Assembly: GCF_000275845.1 (NCBI RefSeq)
Contig: NW_006766884.1
Coordinates: 575,976-639,975, forward strand
From: Dichomitus squalens LYAD-421 SS1
Lineage: Eukaryota; Basidiomycota; Agaricomycetes; Polyporales; Polyporaceae
Direction of reading: 5' to 3'
DNA length: 64,000 bases
Both the position numbers and the translations under genes were made by a program. The notes under the pieces were generated by a model. That model saw only the letters and a list, made by a program, of their open reading frames with translations. It ran no database searches and had not been told where the DNA came from. The first letter of the stretch is position 1. The number at the start of each line of letters is the position of its first letter. This document shows, in pieces, positions 11,998 through 23,714 of this stretch.

Positions 11998-12638
11998 GGT
12001 CGGGGGCGTCGGCGGGGCTGTGGAGGAAAGGGGGACGGGGGATGGGGGGGGGGGGAAGGAGAGGGCGTCGACCGGGGCTGGAGAGCCTGAGGACGGAGAG
12101 AGCTGCGAGCGCGACGGTGGCCTCTCGCCTCTCTCGGCACTCCCCGATTCGCTTGCCTCTTCCGGCCGTCTCCTTGGTTCACCGTCCCCTCGGCTGAGTC
12201 CAACCCCGTCACCAAGTCCACCACATGGCCCTCTCGTTGGTAGGACGCTAGAACAGAGTGGCATTGCAAGGTCATACAACAGCTATGTAGGAACTACGGA
12301 CAGGCACCAAACTAAACAGATAGTACAGGGAGATCGCGGGCAATGCAACTGGTATGAATGGAAGTGGCGTTAGCGCGGCTACCATAAGTCGTGAGCAAGG
12401 GAGCAGCTGGTCCGGCGGGGTTTCAGTAAATGCAGAGGGGGGGACAGGTAGCGCCGACGGCGCCGACGAACACGTAAAGGTTGCGTAGCCGCGGGACAGG
12501 TGAAGTAAATGGAGGAGTAGGAAGCGGCCTGGCCCAGATGCCTGGGATCCAGAGGTATGCCGACCCGCGCGGTGCTCGCGGCAGCTTTTACTGTTGCCCG
12601 GCGAGCATTACGGACGTCGGCGAGTGAGATGAAGCTGA
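11998..12638. other. Casein kinase 5' leader and GID4 3' flank
   Basis: Spacer between two minus-strand genes. Nearest the kinase it holds a long poly-G run on the plus strand (12044-12055, twelve G) flanked by further G blocks (about 12001-12070). This would be a C-rich leader in the kinase transcript. No independent gene is supported. Confidence 0.5.
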
Positions 12639-14328
12639 TCATCGGAACTCGAAGCACGAGCTCGTGTGCTCTGGAACGTGAACGAGAGATAGCTGCTGGT
12701 ACCTGGATGGGAAACAGTCTCTCAGTATCGGAAGCACACAGAGATCCGAGGACGCTACACTTACGGCTCAGAATTCTGGTGGAAGTAGAAGCCACTCATC
12801 GTTGCCACATTGGACGGGATTCCCCGCGAAGCGGACCGACCTGCTCTGCGGGCCCCCCGCGTCACGGAGATGCGTCGAGACCTGGAGGGTGTCTCGGGCT
12901 TCGTTGCATGTGTCATTGTCGGTGACGTTGCCATCTCTACGTTCTCCTCCACGGGGGACGGGAGCTGCACTGCGCCTGACTGCTGGGGATTGAAGTCCAC
13001 ACATACATAGTAGAATCCTGTGCAGCCAAAGCAAAATATGGTCAGATTGCAGTTCCAATGATGCCTCCTCGGAAAAGCCGATGTCATGGAAGTTTGTCCT
13101 ACGCAAATGGACGTGTTTGAAAGACAGACTGGTAAGATGTCACTCACCAGCAAAGCTCGCGCCATTGATGTCCTGCACGCGGTGGTCAGGGACGAGGAAC
13201 TTCTCCTTCCAGCGCATGAACACCGCGCCACGATTGAGTGCATCCTGCATCGTCAAGTGAGGCTTCTTGAGCTCATTCTTGACGTGTCGGAACGCAGGGA
13301 ATCGCGCCCAATGCACCATGTCCTCCTGCTCGTTTGCTCCCCAGTTCCGCGTCAGGAAACCATACCGACTGCCGATGATTTCGGCGTCGAAGTAAGTAGT
13401 AAGCTCGGGCCAGTCGTCCGTCAGACCACGGATTCGGAGGTATCCGCACAAGTGTGAAGAGGAGAAGTCGACGTCCTGGCGGGGAGACATCGGTCAAGAC
13501 TCTGAATGAGTCGGGTAAATGGTTGGATGTACGCACCACGATAGTGACGTTGACGTCGTAGCTATTCCTGCCACTCTTCTGCGTTCCCTGGAAAGTGGCG
13601 CCGGGGTATAGGCAGTGGTGACCTTGCGAACGCACTCGCAGGCGGGTGATATCCAACAGCGGGTCCAGACCAGATGAGGATGATGCATGAGAACGTTGGC
13701 GGTAGCCTGTTTGCGACGCGGAGGCTAGCTCGGCGCGCCGTATGGTAGGCGTCTGTGACGAAGAGGGGGGATTGCTCGTATCGATTGGGGCAAGAGTCGG
13801 GCGGGTCAGAATGGGGGAATTGAGGGTGGAGGAGGGAGGTCGAGGGGATCGAGGGATAACAGTGGCAGGTCCAGAAGAGCTTGTTGAAAGCTCGGTCGCG
13901 AGCGCAGCTACAGTCGAGGCGCGCGGAGCCGCGGCAGGGACCTCCATCACTATATCCTGTGGCGACGGACAATGTTCAATAGTCGGGGGACTCGGCGAGA
14001 CGGCGGAAGGGGCAAGCTCGTGGACCTGCTGTGGTGCCTCATTGCCTGCAGGCTGCAGTGATGCGGCACGGCGCAAGAGTTCCCTCTCCACTTCGGCAAA
14101 CAGACCTTCCCGGGCGGGGGGTGCAAGTGGAATGCGACACGAGGCGCATACAGGGCTGGCCTCCAAGCTTACGGCGTCGTTTGTGTCATGTCCGTGAAGA
14201 GAGAAGGGTGTGCTGGCCGCTTCGGCGGTAAGAGGACAGCGGCAGGCGAGACAAAGCTTGACCTGTGACTGTTGAGGGTCTGGCTGGGGAGGGTCGTGTA
14301 GAGAGGTCGTAGCATGTTCGGCAGGCAT
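12639..14328 (-). CDS. GID4: GID4/Vid24 substrate receptor of the GID/CTLH E3 ligase
   Basis: Homologue of GID4 (Vid24), the receptor that binds N-terminal proline degrons of gluconeogenic enzymes and delivers them to the GID/CTLH ubiquitin ligase. The beta-barrel begins at LYPGATFQGTQKSGRNSYDV. It continues after a phase-0 intron (donor after VTIV) with LCGYLRIRGLTDDWPEL, FLTRNWGA, FMRWKEKFLVPDH and INGASFAG, then GFYYVCVDF. A linker of about 65 residues rich in Ser, Arg and Thr-Pro interrupts the barrel before MSGFYFHQNSEP. The last exon gives YQQLSLVHVPEH and ends FEFR with a stop at 12639-12641. These blocks match human GID4 closely. The N-terminal 230 residues are disordered, apart from two CxxC pairs (CLACRCPL and CASCRIPL) that could bind zinc. 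The start at 14328 is preferred; the frame is also open to an ATG at 14454. Confidence 0.92.
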
Positions 14329-16663
14329 TGTAAAGTGGGATGGCAGGAGACAGGAGGGTCGCTGGCGGGGCGGAGAGGAGGTGGGAGAGGAGAAGAGAGA
14401 AGTGGAGAGTGTGGGAGGGGGCCGTCGCTTCTGACTGAACACCCTCTTCAGCAATCGCCAGTCACTCCCTCACGCGGCAATCAGCCCCCTCCGACTCTTC
14501 TTACGCTCACGACGAATCTACAACACAATCATTCCTTGGATTCGCAGCCAGAGGCACCGGTCGCGCGTCCAGGCCTCCGTTCCCCGCACACAAAAACATA
14601 TCCGCCGCGGGCGCCGATTACTGTTGTCCTTGCGCTCCGCATACGATCGCAGGGGCGCACTGCCCCGCCGTCGCTTGCTTCACGACTATAGCGCTCTATG
14701 GGACTGCTATGTTGAGCTGGATGCGGTTCGGCCCCCTCCAGGCAGGCTTAGCACCCAGCCATGTACCAGTTGACCTCCATTGACCGCCCGCCTAGTCATC
14801 AGCGTTCCAAGCTCCAGATCGTCTCTTCCCAACAGCGAGGCATGCCTATCCCCCATCCAGCCTCGACCGACCCAAACACGGCGCGCCAGCTCAAGCCTCC
14901 GTCCCGAAGAGCGAGGATGCTCTGCGCACGAATTGGGCGAAGAGGGCTGCTCGGGCCTATGTCCGGCTATCCGGATATCGCCCTCGTTCGCGACGTCTGG
15001 GAAGTCGATACGCCCCGAGCAAGGGCCATCCGAGCGTCCGAGACTCTAACGACACGCTCCTAGGCTCAGGGCCGCCCCTCATGCTTCCGCTTCTTCCGGC
15101 GGCTGCTTCCCCTTCCCCTGGGCACTGTTCCAAATACCCCCGTCTCCGCCATTCCTGCTCCCGCAACTGTGCCCGCTGGTGGTAGACCTCCGGAGCGGGC
15201 CTCCCACCTATTCTCGGGCCTTTCAATGGTCCCGCTCCGCGGTCGCTCCTGATTGTCGGATGTCGCCCACTAAGGACTCATCGCAGAGCGTCCTAGACGA
15301 CGAATGAATCAAACGCAATCTGTGTCCACTGACCGGTGCAATCACCGATCTAGACAAGCCGCGTTCCCGGGCCCGCCTCTACTGTACAAGTCGCAGTGGA
15401 GGTACGTACGAGCCTCGTGCGGACCATCGCGAACATCAAACTGATGTCGGCATGGTGGTATGTAGGTGTGTGGCTGAGATCTAGAGAGCACTGGAGGCGA
15501 TCAAATCTGACAGACGCCATGGTCCGTCGCGCGGACCCCACACGTTTAGCGCCGTTTGAGCGCCCGGAGGAACTTTCCACTAACCACAGTGCTCTTACCG
15601 CCTCGAGCGGTGATGTGGCTGGCCTATATGCGCGGCGCAATCATGCAGATTGCGTCACTGCCTGCGTCGAGTACTATATCACCGACAGGGTCGTCGGCCC
15701 CGATCTGGGAGCGTACGGCGGCAAATGGGGGCCATCGGCGAACGTGATATGTCCCCCGTGTTTCGACAGTCAGGTGAATCAATCGTTTGGCAGCGGACGC
15801 TCGAAGCTCGACGCAGCTGTCTCCCTTTGTCTCTCTGCTCGCTTATCTGCCTTCTCGAATCAAGTCGCCTGCCTACACCCGTCCCGCCCTGCACCAGAGC
15901 GGATCCGAGGTGTCATCCAAGCTCGGCACGCAGTCACCGTTGCCGCCTTCGCAGGCTCATCCTCTCACAGCAGACGTGCAGAAACATGTCCCATCTCCAC
16001 CGGACCGCCACCGGACCCTGCATTCCCACCATATCAGGGTCTGGCGTGGCAGGATTTGCTGGGGCCCATCGCGGTCAGACTGGTTTGTGTGCGGGATTGC
16101 CGATCGTTGTGGTCGCGGGACCGTGTGGATGCGCAGGTGAACTCCGCTTAGACGCGAGGACGTCAGTCCGCGATGCCGCCACCCGGTGTTTTCACGTCCC
16201 CTTGTGCTACCTCTCATGTCACTCAAATGCGGTACCTTGAGATGGTGTCTCGATAATCATTGAATAACGTTGGTGGACCACGCATTGTGCCCGACGCCAC
16301 AGGGATACTCGGGGGGTTATAATTGAAGCCAATGCGAGTATGGGTTGCGATATGCAAGGAACCGTTGATACAAGACAATCCGCCCCGGGCCAACCAGAAC
16401 TATACTACGACACTACTACCCATGAAGAAAGTGACGATGAGGCACGGACATTATTGAAATCGTAAAGCGTCATATAGTGTCGAATGCGCGATGGTAGCGC
16501 GAGATCATCCGCGGCGAACATCTATGCTGTCTAGTATGATATACAATATGTTGTGGTGTCGCGTGTCGTTATCAGCCATTCAACTCACTCGACCAACCCT
16601 CTCGTAAAGCCACCAAACAATGCGCGGTATCACCATAACCCCTGTAGCAGAAACATGCACCGA
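14329..16663. other. Long stretch without a supported gene
   Basis: The left end (14330-14700) is the GID4 promoter side, purine-rich on the plus strand near 14370-14420. Further right are overlapping GC-rich open frames, including a 251-codon plus-strand frame at 15396-16151 and a 100-codon frame at 14761-15063. None shows a recognisable domain, low-complexity bias or a convincing set of splice sites. From 16230 on the DNA is more AT-rich and looks intergenic. A degraded or lineage-specific gene cannot be excluded. Confidence 0.45.
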
Positions 16664-19448
16664 TCAGTTGTCGGAACCCTTCTCGTTCTTCTCGTCGCTC
16701 TTCTCATCGGAACCATGAACGGTACCCTCCGTCGCGGCGTCGTCGCGAGACACGGTCTCGACGCCAGCTGCGGGCGCGGCGGCAGACAGATCTGTCGGTG
16801 CCCGAGACTCGATATCTGCCGCCCTGGATTGCGGCTCGTCTCCAGCCTTGCGCACCACGCGCTTGAGCGTGTACGCGCGGAGGAAGAGCACTGTGCGAAA
16901 CGCGCCAGCATCGTCAGGAGAGCCAGTATCTGGATTGAGGCGGTGTAAACATACCGAGGAAGAACCCGACACCCATGACTGGGGTGTTGACAAGCCAGAT
17001 TGTGCTGATAGATTTCGTGTAAGCGTGTGTCAATGCTACTCGCTCAGGTATGTTCTGCGCAGCGCAAGGGTGCGTCAGAGGCTATGCGGACAATACAGCT
17101 AAAACGGGTCAACGCACCGATAGGTGTGGGATTTGTCTGACAAGGTCAGTCAATGACGCTGGGGAGGTGTCGATTGTGAGACCAGGTATCTTTGCAACAC
17201 GTCGGCGCAATTCCTGTAAACACCAAATCAGACAACTGCTGGACGCTTTCGGAATAAGGGTGACATACGCTAGAGATAATGGCTTGTCCAACAGAGATAC
17301 CGACGGTACCACCGATTGTCCTAATCAATACGAATGCAGCAGTGCTCGTCGCCATGTCCTTTAGGGGCATCGCGGCTTGAAGAGCAATCAGCGGGGTCTG
17401 CACATGTGATGTCGTTTAGTCTGGGTGTATTCAGAGCAGACTGAAACCGTAAACCAACCTGGAACAGACATCCGATGCCAATCGCGGCAATGAGTGGATA
17501 CACCTCCCGTTCAGCGCTAAGACCCATGGTTAGACAGAGCGCAGGTATGAACAACAGACGCGCACTTATTCGCGGTATCGTCAAGCATTATCATGAGTCC
17601 CCAGCCAAGGGTCATGATAGCCCAGGAAATCCACATGACGGGCCGCCACCGCCCTGTGCGAGAGACGATCTGGCCGGAAACAATAGACATTGCGGCGGAG
17701 CCGAGAGAGAACGGAAGCATCCTGCATGTCGTGCATGAGCACCTCGTCATAAAGGGTATTTACGGAGACTCACCGGACGCCGGCATTGGTAGCAGAAGAG
17801 CCGAGGACCTGGAAGTATACCGGCAGGTAGTATGCGCCAGCGAAGAAACCGAATCCATGCAAGAACACGGAAATTAGGATGAGCGCTGTTGTACGCGTCT
17901 ATGTTTGACAAGCTATGGTAAGGCATCGCCTATAAACGAATGGGAGGACGCGCAAACCTTGAACAGACGAGGCGGGATGATGGGGGACCGCTTCGTCAAC
18001 AACTCGTTCGCTGACGCGGCAACCAAGAGAACGACTCCGATGACCAGGGGAGCGATACACTCCGGAGTGTCCCCTAAAATATGGCTCGATTATCAGACAA
18101 TCAGCTCGTCCTCTTGAATGAAATAACACACACAGCTATTTTCGCTGAAGTTGAAGCCGAGCAGAATTAAGACCACCCCAGCAATGAGCAGAGCAAGCCC
18201 GAGGAAGTCGAATTCCCTGGCGTGCTCCCTCCAGCTCCTTCCCTGATGTGGGTTCAGGTTCAAGAAGAGGAACAGGAGGAGGAATCCGACACCGCCGGTG
18301 GGTCTGAGCAAGTCTCTACTGTCAGCACATATGATACTCGGATGACAGGCTAGGAGGCCCTTACAGATTGATGAAGAAGCACCTGTCGCAATCAATGGAG
18401 CAGTTAGCACGGGTCTAACCTGTAAAGTAAAATCATGTTGAACGTACCATCGCCAAGTAACGTGGTCAGTAAAAACCTGTGTGGACTCCGCGTCAGCCTT
18501 CGAAGTAGCTTATAAAAACATGATATCCGTACACCACCAAGCAAAGGGCCTATGACGCTGTTGAGCAGCGTTAGCCCCTTCCTGTCAAGCCAAACATGCG
18601 ATAATCACCTGGCAATCCCCCATGTGGCACCGATATATCCTCCATACTTGCCACGACTGTAGATCATTAGCGACTGCGGGAAATGCCAAGTAGGCGCGCT
18701 GGACTCACTCCTGCAATGACACGATATCCGAGATAGTGATTTGGACCAATTGAATGATCCCACCGCCTCCAATACCTTGGACCGCGCGGGCAACAACCAA
18801 CCATGTCATGTTTTGGGCCGCACCGCATAACGCGGAACCGAGCTGGATGCTCAATATCAAATTCTGGGGTGGGTCACATAAAATGGCGTGCTTACAAGGA
18901 AGATGGCGATGGAGGTAAACAAGATTGGTTTACGGCCTACAGGTAGGCTGCATGTCAGTGCGCTTGTAAATACACTCGGAGTGGAACCACATACCGATCA
19001 AGTCGGACAATTTGCCGTAGATAGGGGACAAGGCGGAGGACGCCAGGAGGTACGCGCTAGAAGATGCGCGTGAGCACGAGAAACGAAGAGTGGGGGTCTT
19101 GAGAACGTACGTCCCAACCCAACTGTAATCCTTGCCGCCACCAAGTTTCGCTACGATAGTTGGCAGAGCAGTGGCAACGATCGTCTATAGTATGATGTCA
19201 GCGTGCGCCAAGCAAAATGTAGTAATACCACATACCTGATCCAAGGCAGCGAGGAAGACACAGCACATCAAGCCCGGGAATACAAGCCTCATCCGGTTTT
19301 TAGGAAGAACAAGCTCTTCACCTTGCTTCCAATGTTGGACCGGTTTTTCTTTCCTTCCCTTTTCCAAATCCGAGGAGGCACCAAGTGCGGGAGCGAGCGC
19401 GGGCGCAATAGGGGACGCGCCCTGGTCGTACTTCTCCGAGGCCATCAT
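16664..19448 (-). CDS. MFS drug:H+ antiporter, DHA2 (14-TM) type
   Basis: Multi-exon major facilitator transporter of the DHA2 family, expected in the plasma membrane and exporting drugs, toxins or metabolites. The N-terminal tail ([20 protein letters not shown]) leads into TM1 [15 protein letters not shown], then [17 protein letters not shown], the motif-A equivalent [15 protein letters not shown], and [10 protein letters not shown], the antiporter motif C. Later blocks include [72 protein letters not shown] and [19 protein letters not shown]. The final exons give [17 protein letters not shown], spliced to [15 protein letters not shown], then an acidic, Lys/Glu-rich cytosolic tail ending EKGSDN. 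About a dozen introns are needed. The substrate cannot be read from sequence. Confidence 0.85.
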
Positions 19449-21046
19449 CTCGCCTTGAATGGGTTGAACGAAGGCGGATTTCACCAATAGCGCAGAGACG
19501 CAAGAGATTGGTGCCAGAGAACAGCAGCGGCCGCGGTCAAGAGCGGGGAGAAATGCAGCGAGCTGAGGATGATCGTACCCCAGCTTTCTCTGGGATATTA
19601 TAATGATGAGAACATCTGTGACAAATCTGGCGCCCGCATTCCCTCTTGCCGAACCGCGAGGCCTGCTCGCGCCGAGATGCCGCACATAGGACCGTCCGAG
19701 GATCACGATCATAACTGAGCGATGTTCGCACCCTACCTCATCCCAGTCGTGCAGGTATCCACCGCCAATCCAACGCATGCATACATGCGAGATGCACAGT
19801 TGCAATTCTTCAAATTCCCGCCTACGGCACTGCAGTGGGTCATGCACTGCTTTGCCATGTTAGCTCAGCAGCCGAAGCTAGTGCTTGCCGTGTGATGCAA
19901 TGCACTTACGAAATGCCCCGGCAGCCGGGCTATGTGAGCGCTGTGAGAAGTCGCTGTGGCTTGCTCTCCTCCGCTTTGATTGGTTTGTCGATGTCCCAAC
20001 GTGGGTGAGAATCTGGACCGGCGGACTATCGATTTCTTTCATTGGCTCTTCCTGCTCGATCTCCGCGCGCCGGGTTGCGTATTACCTGTGCGTACGTGCA
20101 CTCGAGTTCTCAAGTTTGTAAGGTTTCTTGCCTTTTCCTCCATCGCTTTGACACGTCCGCTCGCCTCGGACTGCACTCAATCCGTTCAATATCGGAACGC
20201 GTGTGTTAGCATGGACCGTGCTTGTTCTCTAGTCACGTACTGTACATGTGCTGTTTTGGCCTTCAGTAGTGCCTTCATCGCATACTGTCTAGATACTTCA
20301 CAAGTCTCACTTGTGAACCGTCCGCGGCATAACTTACTTATATCGATGTCATCAACACGACTGAAGTGATAGCATTCGGAATCCAGTACCCATCGAGACT
20401 CGTCTCTGCAGCGACGTCCGCATTCATACGTGTGTCGTATTGCTCCTATCCAATTCTCATGCACGAGGACAACTGACGGCCTTCCGCCTCCCAATGACGT
20501 CAACTGGACCTACTTAGTAGAAACAACATGAACTACCTGCACGACTTTTGGGACCAGATGATCTGGTGAGTCTGCTGGTTGCACACACTACACGTGTCCT
20601 TAGTGTGTTCATGAATATTGATATGTTATTCGGACGAGACACAGATCGACTCAACCTGAGTATGTTTTTACAGGCGCATACTTTGCATGCTCTCCGGGTC
20701 AGGATCCTCGTCTCGATGTTTCCTTGCATCTCGGCGACTGTTTGTGTGCTCTAGAGCTCTGCCCATCGGGCACACACATGTAGTTCCTGCCGAACCACCT
20801 CGATTATTCATCTCAGTTCCATCACTTGCTTTCCGCATGTGATGTCCCTGCTCCAGTATATTACAGTGATTAACCAGTCCTTGGGACAGTCGGTTTTGGT
20901 CCCCGTATTCAGTCGGCCCCTGTCACTTTTGTTCCGATATGGAGGAGGCATATCTGTGTGGTATCGTATGATGTACCCTCGGCTGTATATGTTCGTTAAA
21001 GTGGGTATGAAGCAGATCGAACCAGTTGTCGTGAACTTTCGGGCCT
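19449..21046. other. Intergenic DNA upstream of the MFS gene
   Basis: No supported gene. Short open frames at 19885-20370 and 20839-21063 lack domains and splice-consistent extensions. The first few hundred bases should carry the MFS promoter. Confidence 0.5.
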
Positions 21047-21133
21047 TACTGCGCCTTGCATAAGTCCGTGAACGGTGAACGTGCGGATTTTTTTCTCTTC
21101 GGCGTCTACACTACCCGACCTGCCTAAACAGGC
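21047..21133 (+). repeat. Left terminal inverted repeat
   Basis: This 87-bp arm pairs with 21709-21788. Its inner end is the near-palindrome GCCTAAACAGGC. Confidence 0.8.
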
Positions 21134-21708
21134 CATATCAGCCTACAGGACTACGAGTCCATGACAGGGCGTCACGGCCTCACTGAAGGGGCGTTGGTAG
21201 ACCACACGCGTACCCAGGTAGATGAGGTATGGATATGGGTGCCCGGGTACTTTCATGTCTGTATTTCAGCCCCTTTTGGTCCTCCCTGGGGATCCTGTAC
21301 CCTGATTTGAACGGGAGGTACCATAGTCAAGGTGCAGTTGACATGCCTGAGTCAGTGCAGAGGCTTCGACATGCCTTGTGACACATCCTCGACGTATCTC
21401 ATTCACGATATGCACATACAGCGCTCAGGCACTAGGAGCAACTCGAATCTGACCGTACACAATGTCACAAGTCATGTATTAATTGGAAAGGGCCCAATTC
21501 ACTTCTCATGCAGTGACTATGCTGCCCCTCATGCAAGCTATCTCCGCGCACCATAAAAACTGGATGACTCCGAGTATGGCCGAGTCTACTGGATTCATTG
21601 CATGCTCACCCTTCAAGCTTCACCTTCAAGCTTCAAGTTGGGAATGCCGATGCCAGTCCAGCGAGCGGACTCAGCGGGGAGCTCTGCCATGCTTGTAACC
21701 GTGATGTA

Positions 21709-21788
21709 GCCTGTTTAGGCAGGTCGGGTAGGGTAGACGCTGGAGAGAAAAAAATCCGCGCGTTCACGGACTTATGCAAGGCGCAGTA
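21709..21788 (-). repeat. Right terminal inverted repeat
   Basis: This 80-bp arm is the reverse complement of 21047-21133, with scattered mismatches and one gap of several bases. Confidence 0.8.
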
Positions 21789-22559
21789 TAGCGGCCCCAT
21801 GAGTGGGACGGCGCTTCATTTCCTTGAGAGCGGAACACCTCTTGCCGACCTTGGCCGAGACCCGATATAGGCAATTGACATCTAAACGCCTGTCCCAACA
21901 AGCGAGCGACCACTTGTCCTGCTATTTCAACGAGGGTCAGGGCCTTCCCTCGGAAATCATCGCCTCAAAAGGCTACGTAGAGGAAGGTATGCATATAATG
22001 TTGATTTATAGCGATTTTGAAGGGGATCTGTCGTTATAGTCTTAACATATGATGCCGTGAATTATATACACAATTGCTTTTCTTCGGAAATCCTCTGCAG
22101 CAATCAGGTAGTGACTTCACGAATCAGTCTGCTGCTGTTATCTCCCGGAGTATGGCAGATACAGGGTTGTCATGTACATATGTGCATTATTATTGGCTAG
22201 TGGAGCCGGAGGGGAGCGGCAAAATGTGCAGTGTCCCAAGGACCGATCCATCACTGTAAGTATCTCTCTACGATCATTACTCCGCGGAGTCGCCGCGACT
22301 TTTGCTCTCAAAATGGATAAGGAGAACGAAAAATATCATACTCACTTACTGATGGTCTTTGTTGAGACGATTTGTCTTGGAGGTCCGCAGACAGCCAAAG
22401 GATGTATGCCAGTAAAATCCACATGGGGCTTGAAGATGATCGCGATTATCTAATGACACGATTACGTAAAGCAATATCTTCAGTCTTTCTTGTAGCCTCA
22501 CCTCATCCGGCGCGGATACTTCTCCTTCTTCCACCACCACCCCCACCTACAAACGTGAA
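21789..22559. other. Upstream region of the Ran gene
   Basis: No supported gene. Pyrimidine-rich DNA at about 22485-22550 just before the Ran start codon is typical of a fungal core promoter or leader. An open frame at 22172-22453 has no recognisable content. Confidence 0.45.
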
Positions 22560-23714
22560 ATGTCTGAGCAGCAGGCTACCATCCCTACGTTCAAGCTCGT
22601 ACTTGGTGCGCAATCAATGTCCCTAGGTATCACCCTGCAGTTGTGCTAACGAAAACTTTGCATGTTCGCCCAACTATCTTGATCGATGTCTGTGCCACAT
22701 CCTCATTTTCGTGTCTTTGACGACCGAAACTGTGCCTCGCTTCCCGTGCAATGCGATACGACGTGATGGGGCATAGTCGGAGATGGAGGCACTGGCAAAA
22801 CCACCTTCGTCAAGGTATGTCCCAGCATATGTCCCGTTCAATATATCTCGATCGTGTGCTGATCTTTCCCCCTCATTAGCGCCACTTGACCGGTGAATTT
22901 GAGAAGAAGTACATCGGTGAGCACAGTAGTGGTGTCATGCACCACATCATCGAGTACATGGCTCCTGATCGCGCCACCGCCGCTGTACGTAGCCACTCTC
23001 GGAGTCGAGGTCCACCCTCTCTCTTTCTCGACCAATTTCGGCACGATCTGCTTCAACGTCTGGGATACCGCGGGTCAGGAGAAATTTGGCGGTCTCCGCG
23101 ACGGCTACTACATCCAGGGACAGTGCGGGATAATCATGTTCGACGTCACCTCCCGCATCACGTACAAGAACGTTCCCAACTGGCACCGTGATCTTGAGCG
23201 TGTCTGTGAGAACATCCCCATCGTTCTCTGCGGTAACAAGGTCGACGTGAAGGTGCGTGGTGTTATCATAGCCGTCAGCGGCTCTATGAGTACTGACGGC
23301 CGTTGCCTTATCTGGTACTTTGTGCTGCAGGAGCGGAAAGTGAAGACCGGCAGCGTCACGTTCCACCGCAAGAAAAACATCCAGTACTTTGAGATCTCGG
23401 CGAAATCGAACTACAACTTCGAGAAGCCGTTCCTCTGGCTCGCGAGGAAGCTCGTTGGGTGCGTATAGCTACTCATTGGGTCTGGACTATACCGACTCTC
23501 TTTCACCCGCACAGCAACCCGTCGCTGGAGTTCGTCGCTGCGCCCGCTCTTGCGCCGGCGGAGGTTCAGGTCGACCCCGAGCTCATGAGGAAGTACGCGG
23601 AGGAGCTTGCGCAGGTCAGTAACCTTCCCTGCGATCATACAGGACTGTTTCTTATCATCGTAATTCTCCCAGGCCGAGGCTGTTCCCTTGCCAGAAGAGG
23701 ACGACGACTTGTAA
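22560..23714 (+). CDS. RAN: Ran GTPase (Gsp1/Spi1)
   Basis: Small GTPase that powers nuclear transport and spindle assembly. Exon 1 encodes [16 protein letters not shown] 171-nt intron (22606-22776) follows, then [13 protein letters not shown] (P-loop), [12 protein letters not shown] and [12 protein letters not shown] (switch I). Next are [19 protein letters not shown] (switch II with the catalytic Gln), [11 protein letters not shown] (NKxD) and [18 protein letters not shown] (SAK). The last exons give [20 protein letters not shown] and the acidic tail LPEEDDDL, the DExDDL signature unique to Ran. No lipidation cysteine is present, as expected. All joins keep phase. The first intron is longer than the roughly 55-nt norm here. 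Confidence 0.97.

Larger units (their letters stand above)
21047..21788. mobile_element. MITE-like non-autonomous DNA transposon with TA ends
   Basis: A 742-bp element bounded by long inverted repeats, 21047-21133 and 21709-21788. Both ends read TACTGCGCCTTGCATAAGTC going inward. The arms share the phrase CGGATTTTTTTCTCT and a block ending in CCTGCCTAAACAGGC. The left arm has a few extra bases (GGTGAAC) not found in the right. TA is present at both outer edges, consistent with a TA target-site duplication as made by Tc1/mariner elements. The 575-bp interior has no transposase; its longest frames are under 80 codons. I infer a non-autonomous element or deletion derivative. Confidence 0.75.

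Noticed and set aside
15960..16151. Phrase resembling a flavin-binding GxGxxG start (ISGSGVAGFAG)
   Set aside because: The frame does not continue into any FAD or NAD-binding fold and no splice join rescues it.
20940..21035. GGTTCGATC on the minus strand resembling a tRNA T-arm
   Set aside because: Flanking bases cannot form acceptor, D or anticodon stems of a tRNA.
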